Below the pieces are notes generated by a model, which did not search any database, was not told where the DNA came from, and saw only the letters and a list, made by a program, of their open reading frames with translations. DNA of 64,000 nucleotides from Lecanicillium sp. G3 (taxonomy: Eukaryota > Ascomycota > Sordariomycetes > Hypocreales > Cordycipitaceae), in assembly GCA_037575805.1 (NCBI GenBank), contig JAZHPD010000025.1:310001-374000 (forward strand), written 5' to 3'. Below are positions 32,127-41,600 of this stretch, in pieces. Each line of letters starts with the position of its first letter. The stretch's first letter is position 1. A program made the position numbers and the translations under genes.

Positions 32127-33767
32127 ATGTTTGAGTCCAAGCTGCGTTCGTCTTGCGATGCTTGCCTCGCCAACAAGACAAAATGCAGCCGCGCAAAGCC
32201 GTCGTGCGCGCGGTGCGCTCGGCGTGGCATGCCCTGCATCTACAGCCAGTGCCGCAAGATAGGGCGCCCGTCACGGAGCGCAGTCTCGTCCGCTTCCTCT
32301 TGCGATGCCCGAAATGTAGCTCTGCGACCCCAGCGCGTTACTTCGCCCTTGATCGACCCAAACGATATCCGAGCCACGGCGGACGGCGAATCAAGTGGGA
32401 GAAGCCAAGACCTTATGGCTGCCGATGGTGGCGCCGGCGAGATCAACCATCGAGACAGCGGTTCCTTGGCATCGTTCTTGGCCAAGAGCACCGCCATGCT
32501 GGATAATGCGTGGCAAGATTCCATCGATGTCGCCGATGACATGCTCGACGTTGATGTCGTCCACGCCGCCGAGGCGGACGCGGCCCAAACCGAGACACCT
32601 GCGCTGGACTGGGAAGACATGGACCGCTTCCTCAGCAGCAGCCTTGGCTGCCATCGCCTTCCCAATTGCGCCAGCCAGTATGAACACCAAGACCATCTTG
32701 AATACGGCCAAGACACTCAAGTTTCTGACGCATCTTCTCTTGCCGTTACCGCGCCCCTGCTCGCTTCTCCCGCCATGTCCTCAGCGCCTTATAGCCCTGT
32801 GAGCCCGCCAACCGTCGTTTCGACGGGCGCCTCAGGCCCCCGGCCGCTCTCTTCCAGCTACTTCCCGGCAGCCGAACACAGACCTCCTCCTCCTCACCAT
32901 ACGCACCAGCATCGTCACCGTACCTCCTCGTTTGCCGGCCGCATCCCATCTCCGTGCTCCGATGCCAACAGCGCCGGGCGCCAAGCCGGTAAGAGACTGC
33001 GCCCCGCGGAGCGCCATAACAGCTCCCCGCCGGCCACCACCACCACCACCACGCAGTGCAGCAGCTCTCGCAATGGCACCAATCCGTCGTCGTCGTCGTT
33101 GGCGAGAGCGCGCTGCAGGCTAGACTGCCATGTAAAGTTGATCCGGCAGCTCGACTACATCTCCGAGTCGCGGTCCAGCAGGGCCGGCAGGTTGCCATTG
33201 GACTCGCTGCTCACCATGGATAGCCACGTTCGGCTGGAGCACGACAAGATCCTCGGGTGTAACGCTTGCATGGCGCCGCCGCGCGCCAATCAAACGCTGA
33301 TGATGGTCGCGACCGTGCTCACCAATCTACTGGACCTCTTCGAGCACGGCTGCACGGCCCGCATGTACGGCGCCAGCAGCCAAAACTCGAGCCCTCGAGC
33401 TAACCTGCCCGGCCGCAGACGCACGGCTTCGTTGAGCGGCCACCCATCGACTTCTGGGAGCAACGGCAGCAGCAACAGCCCTCAGGCGGACGATAATTGT
33501 CCGTTGCTGATCGGCCAGCTTCTCCTGGACGACGACGTCAAGTACTCGTGCTCGCGACAGCTGCTCAAGATATTCCTGGAGCGCCAGATTCGCATCATCA
33601 GCCGTTTGAACGAGCTGACGATACAGTTTGGCGCGCGAGACGCCATGTCAAAGGTCACCATGGGCCTACTTTGCGACATAACAAAACGCGTACATTATTT
33701 ACTTGGTAGACTAGCGATAGCGGAGTCGCCTGTGTCGGTAGCGAGTGGCGTCATTACGCTGACCTAG
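32127..33767 (+). CDS. AflR-like Zn2Cys6 pathway regulator
   Basis: 546 aa from the ATG at 32127; the frame upstream opens only at a TTG. The zinc cluster is at the extreme N-terminus: C-x2-C-x6-C-x6-C-x2-C-x6-C at residues 10, 13, 20, 27, 30 and 37, in the context SSCDACLANKTKCSR. This is followed by the basic linker CRKIGRPSR, all typical of AflR. A long Ser/Pro/His-rich middle, probably an activation region, leads to a C-terminal AflR-type domain (CHVKLIRQLDYI, PLDSLLTMDSHVR, CNACMA, LLDDDVKYSCSRQLLKIFLERQ). A nuclear transcriptional activator of the surrounding cluster is inferred from family and position. It converges with the acyltransferase at 33873 (105 bp apart). Confidence 0.88.
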   Translation: MFESKLRSSCDACLANKTKCSRAKPSCARCARRGMPCIYSQCRKIGRPSRSAVSSASSCDARNVALRPQRVTSPLIDPNDIRATADGESSGRSQDLMAADGGAGEINHRDSGSLASFLAKSTAMLDNAWQDSIDVADDMLDVDVVHAAEADAAQTETPALDWEDMDRFLSSSLGCHRLPNCASQYEHQDHLEYGQDTQVSDASSLAVTAPLLASPAMSSAPYSPVSPPTVVSTGASGPRPLSSSYFPAAEHRPPPPHHTHQHRHRTSSFAGRIPSPCSDANSAGRQAGKRLRPAERHNSSPPATTTTTTQCSSSRNGTNPSSSSLARARCRLDCHVKLIRQLDYISESRSSRAGRLPLDSLLTMDSHVRLEHDKILGCNACMAPPRANQTLMMVATVLTNLLDLFEHGCTARMYGASSQNSSPRANLPGRRRTASLSGHPSTSGSNGSSNSPQADDNCPLLIGQLLLDDDVKYSCSRQLLKIFLERQIRIISRLNELTIQFGARDAMSKVTMGLLCDITKRVHYLLGRLAIAESPVSVASGVITLT

Positions 33768-33872
33768 ACCTATTGTATATACAATGCATAGAAGAAAAAA
33801 GATTCCATCCTTCCCCCGCGCAACATCTCTTTTGCGTGGGCGTAGTTATGTTTGAAGAAATCGCAAATGAAT

Positions 33873-35273
33873 TTACACCTCGCGGGTAAACCTGGCAAAC
33901 ACGGCGTCTTGACCCAGGCTCGCCACCGTCACGTCCGCCTCAGTGATCAAGAATTCGCAGCTACCGTCAGGAAGCTTGGGCATTACCATGACAGCGCCAG
34001 TCATCATACCCTTCGCAGGCAGGCGCAGTGCCTTGAGGCGGCCGAGCACCGGCCCAAAGTCAATCTCGTGCATTGGAAACTTGAAGTGGCTGGTGAGAAT
34101 AATGCCCGACGTGTCGAGAAACTCGACGACCTTGAGGCGAGTCTGCGAATCCTGCGACGTGCGCTCCACGTACCCGACAAGGTCACGGAATTTGTCTCCC
34201 GTGACTCCTGTGAGACTGGCGCGAATGTACTGCGCCGCTGCAGAAATGCCCGTCTCCTCGGCGAGCACGTCCACGTCCAAGGTGGCCTGGGTCATGTAGA
34301 GGGCGTTGCCGAAGTACGGCTGCGACAGCTTGATGAGCGAGCGGCAGTCGACCGGCTGTGTAATGTAGGCCTCCTTGTTGTCGTCCTTGAGGATGCCCGC
34401 GCGGCGGCGCGCAAGAACAATGCTGCGCCAGATGAAGCCCGAGATGGCGTCGTTGGTCGAGATCCATTCGCCCTTTGGCGTCAGCTTCGACGCGGCTTGC
34501 TTGAGGGCATCCAGCATCTCCACGTCGATGCGGTACGTCTTGCACGATGTCTGCACGTCGGAGAGCTGCGAGTGCGTGTTGACGGTTGAGCTTGTCCACG
34601 CCGGGTGCAGGTCGATGCAGCCGGCTGCGCCGCCGCCGTTGACAATCTTGGTGCGGTCCGAGGTATAGACATCGTCTTGGCCCCGCGGCGGCTGGAGCTG
34701 GATTTCACGGGCCGCCTGACGGAAAAAGTCGGCGAAGATCTTGATGGTCTGCGTCACGCCATTGCCGTCGCAGACAATGTGGATGACGGACGCGACGAGC
34801 AGCAGGCCGCCCTCGACAAAGTTGGCCTGGAAGCGACACACGTCCACGGGATCTTCCTGAACATACGCCACCTGGGGCAGGGGACAGAGCTTGTCGGTGT
34901 CGAGCAGGCTCTGCGAAAAGTTGGCGGCCGCGAGCTTCGTGTAGCTCAGCTCCGCCGACAAGTCCTTGACGACGAGATGCGCGGCGCCCTTTGGGATGAG
35001 GTTGCGCAGCCAGGGACGTCCTCCCTCCTCGGCGGTAAAGGGAACGATGGAACCTGCGAGGAAGGGAAGCCTTTGCACCGTGTTGTGGAATGCAGCATGC
35101 AGCTGTTCGATAATTTTGGCCCTGTCCTCGTCGTTATCTAGTTGAAAGAACAAGATGCGTTTTGTGTGGTACGGCACAAATGTTCTATCCCAGTGAGAAA
35201 GTTTGACCTCAAATCCCGGACATGGGATGCTGAACGTCTGCTCAACTTCGGAATCGGCAGATATAAAGGGCAT
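33873..35273 (-). CDS. BAHD/trichothecene-3-O-acetyltransferase-like acyltransferase
   Basis: Intronless, 466 aa. It carries HIVCDG (His165, Asp169) as the catalytic HxxxD and DFG at 405-407, with the long N-terminal (FSIPCPGFEVKLSHWDR) and C-terminal (LPDGSCEFLIT) blocks of the fungal transferase family. It acylates a hydroxyl of a metabolite using acyl-CoA. It shares many blocks with the N-terminal half of the fusion protein at 27225-29618 (NDAIS-FIWRS, SHFKFP, DFGP, LPDGSCEF), so the two arose by duplication. A TATA-like GATATAAAT lies about 80 bp upstream. Two acyltransferases suggest two acylated positions or two acyl donors. Confidence 0.9.
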   Translation of the reverse strand: MPFISADSEVEQTFSIPCPGFEVKLSHWDRTFVPYHTKRILFFQLDNDEDRAKIIEQLHAAFHNTVQRLPFLAGSIVPFTAEEGGRPWLRNLIPKGAAHLVVKDLSAELSYTKLAAANFSQSLLDTDKLCPLPQVAYVQEDPVDVCRFQANFVEGGLLLVASVIHIVCDGNGVTQTIKIFADFFRQAAREIQLQPPRGQDDVYTSDRTKIVNGGGAAGCIDLHPAWTSSTVNTHSQLSDVQTSCKTYRIDVEMLDALKQAASKLTPKGEWISTNDAISGFIWRSIVLARRRAGILKDDNKEAYITQPVDCRSLIKLSQPYFGNALYMTQATLDVDVLAEETGISAAAQYIRASLTGVTGDKFRDLVGYVERTSQDSQTRLKVVEFLDTSGIILTSHFKFPMHEIDFGPVLGRLKALRLPAKGMMTGAVMVMPKLPDGSCEFLITEADVTVASLGQDAVFARFTREV

Positions 35274-35628
35274 GGTGAGCGTTGGTTATGTTGTTAGGGT
35301 AGTTGTGCTCGCAAGCTACCCGGTATTGCACGCGGTTGACAGAAATCTGCATTTATATCCCACGTCCATTGGGGCGAAAGCGTGTGGTTTGGGCCACCAG
35401 TGCGGCCTTGTTGTACCAGTACCTTTCGCATTCGCAATATCCACCCGACATATACAGCATCGTCGCAGCCCGACTGAATCTCCTCGAAAGTAGGCGACGC
35501 AGCCCGTTGCGCAGATTCTCGCTACATATACATCACCGGCATGTTTACACACCATTTGTGTATATTATTGACTCTTTTACAGGATGAAATAATGTCGTGC
35601 ACATCTGGCGAAGAATTTCTACAACCAC
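35274..35628. other. Divergent promoter between acyltransferase and zinc-less regulator
   Basis: 355 bp with no gene. A minus-strand TATA-like site lies at 35351-35359. No exact cluster 11-mer is present here. Confidence 0.4.
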
Positions 35629-36198
35629 ATGCTTCGTCCGCCCATTGACACCACCATGATGACACCAGCCGCGCTTCCGCTGGCAAACAAGCGCTGCGCC
35701 TGCGCCAAAGACATTGAAAAGACATGGAGCCTCATTAGCGATGCGGACGAGATATCCTTTGATGAGATCCTCGAGGCTTCCTCGAGGGTTACCGACTGCA
35801 CGCTTCAATGGCAACAGTGCGAAAATCAAGCCCGCGTGGCATCTACATCCGGCGAGTTACTGCTACAGATATGCGAGCGACTCGTCGAGTTCCACCACGC
35901 TGCAATGGTCACTTACACGTCGGACCATTTCGGTGGTGTCGGCGAGCCCCGGGTCGTTGCGGCGAGGTCGGCCATTCAGCTCGGCAACTATACCCTCGAC
36001 GGCGACGAGAGCCAGCAAATAGCGCTGGACCTCATCACCGTCAGCCTGAAAAGTTTAATTGATATGCTACGGCAAATTAAGGAGAATGATGCGGACCAGA
36101 ACCGGGCCGTGCAAGATAAAGCGGCAGCAGTTAATGAGGCTGCGGTGACTTTACTCGGCTACTGCATTGCGGCACAGTCGAGGTTGTCGGCGTTTTAG
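35629..36198 (+). CDS. AflR-C-terminal-like protein without a zinc cluster
   Basis: 189 aa, starting at an ATG. There is no Zn2Cys6 motif in it or in a connectable upstream frame. The body (LLQICERLVEFHHAAM, IQLGNYTLDGDESQQIALDLITVSLKSLIDML) resembles the C-terminal regulatory half of AflR-type factors. It has four cysteines, none in zinc-cluster spacing. It could be a cofactor or dominant-negative partner of the regulator at 32127, or a decayed second regulator. It lies in the middle of the cluster between an acyltransferase and the dioxygenase. The family call rests on pattern resemblance only. Confidence 0.55.
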   Translation: MLRPPIDTTMMTPAALPLANKRCACAKDIEKTWSLISDADEISFDEILEASSRVTDCTLQWQQCENQARVASTSGELLLQICERLVEFHHAAMVTYTSDHFGGVGEPRVVAARSAIQLGNYTLDGDESQQIALDLITVSLKSLIDMLRQIKENDADQNRAVQDKAAAVNEAAVTLLGYCIAAQSRLSAF

Positions 36199-36319
36199 AG
36201 CACCGCCAAGGTGTTGGGTATTTTTTTTATGACAACAAATGGGCCTGAATTTTGGCGAGTAAAGACCCTTACTGGGTGGTATCCTTCCAGGGTAGCGGTG
36301 CGCAAAGCGAGGGCAGCGA

Positions 36320-36344
36320 AAAGGTGCCGGTCAGCGGCTCGTTT
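36320..36344. promoter_or_regulatory. Degenerate inverted pair of the cluster 11-mer
   Basis: AAAGGTGCCGG followed three bases later by GCGGCTCGTTT. Each arm matches AAAGGAGCCGA at 9 of 11 positions, in opposite orientations, about 110 bp before the dioxygenase ATG. Confidence 0.3.
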
Positions 36345-36448
36345 AGCAGCACATAACTACATATTCATGCATGGCACTCAGTTTACACAAAGGAGTGGGA
36401 GCAGAATGAACATTATTGAACAATTGGATCATTACCTACACCATTATC

Positions 36449-37444
36449 ATGTCGCAAGAAAAGAATACTAGCATAGTACCTACTATTGACGTCTCTGCGT
36501 ATTTACAGGATCCCACCTCAGCCGCAGCAAATCTAGTGATCGATGCTATCCGCGATGCGTGCAGAAACACGGGATTCTTCCAGATAGTTGGCCATGGTCT
36601 CTCCCCAGGGCTCCAGGAAGGCCTCTTGGCCGCCTCGCGAAAGTTCTTTGCCCTCGATTACGAGCAAAAGTGCAAGCTCGATGCCCGCAACAACGTCGGA
36701 CGGCGCGGCTACGACGTGCTCGCCTCGCAGGCCTACGACGACAAGAGTCTGCCCGATCTCAAGGAGGGCTTCTACGTCGGTCCGGATGTCCCACTGGACG
36801 ACGAAGCCGTCAAGAAGAAGCGGTTCTTCATGGGCCCCAACGTTTGGCCCGACGCTACCGCGCTGCCCGAGGAAAGCTTCCGCCAGCCCGTGGAGGCTTA
36901 CTTTGACGCCATCCACGACCTCTCCCTGGCGATGCTCAGGCTCGTCGCATCTACTTTGCCGTATGGTACAGACGTTTTCAAGGACTTCACTGTCGGCCAC
37001 ACCGTCTCCGTTCTTCGCCTGCTGCACTACCCCCCGATGCCGCCTAAGGACTCGCTGGCCGGCAAGAAGCAGCTTGGCGCAGGCGCCCACACAGACTTTG
37101 GCGCCATCACGCTGCTGCTTCAGGACGACAATCCTGGTCTCGAGGTCATGGATCCCTCAACCAACGAGTTTGTCGCAGTTGAGCCTTCTCCCAATGCGTT
37201 TGTTTTCAATGTTGGCGACATGCTCTCCTTTTGGACTGGCGGCGAGTATAAAAGCAGCGTGCACCGCGTCATCAACAAGGCCCCGAGAGATAGATACTCG
37301 GCCGCGTTCTTTTACGATGGTGCTCTGGACTGTCCTTTAGTGCCTTTGAACCAACCAAACGCGTCCAGAAGTGGAACTGATATTCTGACCGTGGAGAAGC
37401 ACATGATTAAGCGCATTACCGAGAGCTATGCGCCCAAGGCCTGA
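36449..37444 (+). CDS. 2-oxoglutarate/Fe(II)-dependent dioxygenase
   Basis: 331 aa from the ATG at 36449; the eleven residues upstream do not align with the family. Isopenicillin-N-synthase-like fold. The N-terminal DIOX_N part (VPTIDVSAYL, GFFQIVGHG) is followed by the C-terminal jelly roll. HTD gives His214 and Asp216, SSVHRV gives His272 for iron, and R-x-S (Arg282, Ser284) binds 2-oxoglutarate. Intronless. It probably hydroxylates, desaturates or ring-expands the polyketide scaffold. It is the only recognisable oxidase in the cluster, which makes it the main candidate for oxidative tailoring. Confidence 0.9.
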   Translation: MSQEKNTSIVPTIDVSAYLQDPTSAAANLVIDAIRDACRNTGFFQIVGHGLSPGLQEGLLAASRKFFALDYEQKCKLDARNNVGRRGYDVLASQAYDDKSLPDLKEGFYVGPDVPLDDEAVKKKRFFMGPNVWPDATALPEESFRQPVEAYFDAIHDLSLAMLRLVASTLPYGTDVFKDFTVGHTVSVLRLLHYPPMPPKDSLAGKKQLGAGAHTDFGAITLLLQDDNPGLEVMDPSTNEFVAVEPSPNAFVFNVGDMLSFWTGGEYKSSVHRVINKAPRDRYSAAFFYDGALDCPLVPLNQPNASRSGTDILTVEKHMIKRITESYAPKA

Positions 37445-37582
37445 GGAGAAAATGGCCCAGGCGGCAACTCAGATATTGAGCTGGTTTTATGGCACTGCTT
37501 TATGTATTGTTCTCTAGAATGAAAATTTACAACTATATTGTTTTGTTATAGCGTCCAATCCACAAAGTAATGAATTATTAGC

Positions 37583-38111
37583 CTAGGCTACAACACCATC
37601 CACAATATGGTCCTCCACCCAACCAACACTCAAGCTGCATAATTGTGAGTAACTTTCATGCGGCAAACGGGAAGAACTTACAAGACTCGCTCGGGATCGG
37701 TGAAGCGGTCGTGATCAGGCATAACATGCTCTTTGTAAAACGGATCATTTTTGAAATTGATAAAGCACTGAATATCGGGGAATCTGATCTGCGTCACCAT
37801 GTCGTATCCAGCGTCATTGATAAACTGAGGATCCATGACTTGCGCAAGGAGCGCCTTGGAGGCGGAATCAAAGTGACTCTAGAGTTGACCGACGTGAGTA
37901 TCCTTGCTTCTGAATTTCATGAAGCAAAACATACCATAGAGTAACGAGTAATGCCGTGACGAACAAGCGCATCGCGAACAAGTGGTGCGTGCACGTTGGT
38001 CATGTAGTGGTGGAATTCATCCTCCGTCATAGACGGCTTTCTAAAAGCGCACACCGTCCATACGAGGGACTTCGGCTTTTGCACTGCAGTATGCATTTTC
38101 GGTGTACTCAT
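37583..38111 (-). CDS. EthD-domain protein (3 exons)
   Basis: Exons (minus): 38111-37935, 37878-37682 and 37634-37583. The introns are 56 and 47 nt, GT-AG, in frame; 141 aa. The body has the EthD dimeric alpha/beta-barrel pattern: VWTVCAFRKPSMTEDEFHHY, NVHAPLVRDALVRHGI, a central DMVTQIRFPD strand, FKNDPFYKEHVMPDHDRF and the closing VGWVEDHIVDG. EthD-type proteins in fungal polyketide clusters act as small decarboxylases, dehydratases or cyclase-like enzymes, usually cofactor-free. It is divergently transcribed from the PKS and shares its 532-bp promoter. Confidence 0.85.
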
Positions 38112-38643
38112 TGGTTCGATTTACGATAAAATAAATTGCTTTTCGTATCGTGGTTCGTTGAGCAGCACGTATACAAGTAGCCCGGGCTGCGGAGAGGTCC
38201 TCTCCACGAAAGCGGCATTGATTGTAAGCAGCAACGGTACAATTCGGGCTGCGGGGACTAACTTTAAGGATTTATTCGTCAGTTTGCCAGATCGCTTGTT
38301 ACTTAGTGTATCTCTATGCGGTTGCATCTGGAAACGCGAAAACTGCCGAGCGGAGACGGTTTTCAGCCGCTGTCGGCTCCTTTCGCACCCATCGGTTCTT
38401 TACCAACAACATCGTAAACGGACTGCGTGCAAACGGCCGTTGCTTCAAATAAAGAACTGCGAGTGAGCTATGGCTAGCCCGAGCGAGAAAAGACGTATTG
38501 TGGTTTAGACTGTCCTCAGCCAACCTTTGCCGCAACTACAAACTAAACCTTACCGTTCAACACGCGTAGCCTGCACAACCTCCTCCTCGCTTTGCAATTC
38601 ATCTCTTCCCACCAGAGACTTATTCTTTCGTTCTAGTGCTACA
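38112..38643. promoter_or_regulatory. Bidirectional promoter of EthD gene and PKS
   Basis: 532 bp between divergent starts. The exact cluster 11-mer at 38373-38383 sits at the midpoint, 261-262 bp from each ATG. No clear TATA box on the PKS side; pyrimidine-rich DNA precedes the PKS ATG. Confidence 0.6.
38373..38383 (-). promoter_or_regulatory. Cluster 11-mer AAAGGAGCCGA, copy 4
   Basis: Exact copy, reading on the minus strand, centred between the PKS and EthD starts. Candidate shared operator. Confidence 0.6.
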
Positions 38644-41600
38644 ATGGCGCCACTGCCATCCCTCATCGTCTTCGGGCCTCTCACAACATGGTCCTCAGCG
38701 GATGACCTGCACTACTTGCGTGCGGAGTTATCTCGCCGGACTCTCCTCGCACCGATACATGAGGCTATAAGCAATCTTGACTCTCTCTGGAGCGAAATGT
38801 GCCTGATCGAATCCAAGCTAGACGCTCTTCCTGGACAGGCGGCAGCGAAGCAGCTCTCCGAGCTCTTCAACGGGGACAGCTCGGGCGAGCTGATTCGCGA
38901 AGAGTCGCGAAACATGACTACAATACCCCTCACAATCATTGCTCATATGATTCAGTACATGTCATTTCTGGAGGGCAAGGGAGAGCCCATAGATCACAGC
39001 GCCGTTTTGGGGTCGGCCAAGTCCGTCGGCGTCCAGGGCCTGTGCGTCGGGCTACTCAGTGCAGTCGCTGTATCCAGCGCAATGACAAAGGAAGAAGTCG
39101 CCAAGCTTGCAGCCAGCGCCATTGAGCTCGGATTCTGCATTGGCGCCTTTGTCGATCTTGACCAACACACTGTAACAGATGGCACTTTATATGCCAACCT
39201 TGCCGTAAGGTGGAAATCTCCTATGACCCTGCAAAGCCTCGGTCGGTTCCTAACAAGCTACGCAGGGGTATGTCTTCTTCTCGATACTGATGATTCATTT
39301 CAATTGACTAACAAATGACGCAGACCTATATCTCAGTTATTCGAGACGTTCGAGATGTCACGATCACCACCCCGGCTTCGCACGCCGCTGCCTTACAGCA
39401 AGGGCTTACCCAAGAGGGCTTGTCAGCCATGGACATTGGCCTGAGAGGAAGATATCATAGCCCGGCATATGAAAATGTCTTACAAAAGATCTTAACCATT
39501 TGCCAGAGCCGCATTCACCCGGAATTTGGAAGAGACGGCAAGGTAAGGGCCAACGGCGACGGTTCCGTTATTAACACTACCGAATGCCTGTCTCAGGTAC
39601 TACGCAGTATTCTGGTTGAGCAAGCGAAGTGGGATGAGCTAGCCTCTTCTGCTATTTCAACAGTGCAAGAGAATACTGCTGATCCTTGGATCCTTTCCAT
39701 CGGTGCGGATGCATTGCCGCGGTCTACTACGAAGCGCGTCTCGGTCATCAAGTTCCGCGGTACACTGTTCGGGCCCGAAGAAATACCTCGATCAACGGCT
39801 GCTTCAGACGAAAAGACCAAAATCGCAAACTGCCTATACCCGGAAGATGCTATTGCCGTTATTGGAATGGCGTGCAAGTTTCCCGGCGCTGACTCCATCG
39901 ACGAGTTCTGGAGCTTGTTGTCCAGAGGAGCGTCCATGCTGTCCAAGATGCCCGAAGAGAGATTCGACAGAACAAATCTCCCCCGAAATACAAAGGGTGG
40001 TTTATCCTTTTGGGGCAACTTCATCAACGATGTTGACGCCTTCGATAACAAGTTTTTCAAAAAGTCGGCCCGCGAGGCTGCATCGATGGACCCCCAGCAG
40101 CGTCTCCTCCTCGAAGTCACATATCAGGCGCTCGAGTCATCGGGCTACTTTTCAACCGCAGCGGCTGAGCCCGATTTCGGATGCTACATCGGTGCGTGCT
40201 CTGTAGACTACGATGGCAACGTGGGATCGCATCCACCCACTGCCTACTCGACGACCGGAACCCTCCGCGCTTTTCTAAGCGGTCGTTTATCGCACTATTT
40301 CGGCTGGCAGGGGCCCTCGCTCACTTTCGATACGGCATGCTCATCCTCTGCAGTCGCGATTCATACGGCCTGCGCGGCCCTGCGGGCTGGGGATTGCAAT
40401 CAGGCCATTGCTGGCGGCGTCACCGTCTTCACCAGCCCGTATCTTTACGAGAACTTGGCCGCAGCCCATTTCCTGAGCCCTACTGGGGCAACCAAGCCCT
40501 TTGATGCCGCAGCTGATGGATACTGCCGTGGAGAAGGAATTGGCCTCATAGTCTTGAAGAAGCTTACCGATGCAACGCGAGATGGCGACAACATCCTCGG
40601 CGTCATTGCTGGCTCTGGCATCAACCAAAACGCCAACTGCGTTTCCATCACCGTACCCCATTCGCAATCGCAGGGGACGCTCTATGAACGGGTCGCCCGG
40701 CAGGCCGGCGTCGAACCTCAAAAGTTTGCTTTTGTCGAGGCGCACGGAACGGGCACGCCTGTCGGTGATCCCATTGAAATGGAGAGCATCAGAAAGGTCT
40801 TTGGTGGGCCGCATCGAGACTCCAGTCTTTTTGTGTCATCGGTAAAAGGGAATATTGGCCATTTGGAAGGGGCATCAGGAGTTGCCGCGGTCATCAAGGC
40901 ACTGCTTCAGATGCGTTATCGCACCGCATGCGCGCAGGCGTCCTTCAAGAGCCTGAACCCAAAGATTCCGGCGCTGCAGAACGATAAGCTCTGTATTCCG
41001 ACAGCTAATGAAGCTATCACTACCAGCCCGATGATTGCTTGCATCAACAACTACGGCGCCGCGGGCAGCAATGCCGCCATTGTACTGATTGAACCGCCTA
41101 CCGCCTCCTCACAAACGTCTCAGACCGGAGATGTACCAGTCAACAAGAGCGCAAGGGTGCCTATCCATATTGCTGCGTCTTCCCAATCCAGCTTGAGGAA
41201 GTACTCTGAGACGCTGGCCAATTATTGCCGACGAGAGACATCCAAGAACCACGGCCCACGACTTCACGAAAGCATTGCATATTCACTTTCCCGACAACAA
41301 AACCAAGATCTGCCACAGTTCATTACCGCCTCAGTTGGAAGTGTTGACGAGCTGGTCGCTGCTCTCAACAGCTTCACGCCAAGCGAACGACCAAAGCAAC
41401 CTCCCCTGGTGTTTTGTTTTGGCGGCCAAGTCGGTCAGCAGGTCGGCCTCAACAAGGAGCTGTTTGACCAAATGCAGCCGCTTCGGTCGCAGCTTAACCT
41501 ATGCGACGAGGAGCTGAAATCCATGGGATTTCCGAGCATCTATCCCGCCATCTTTCAGACCACACCGATCGACGATATTGTCGTATTGCAGTCTGCCATC

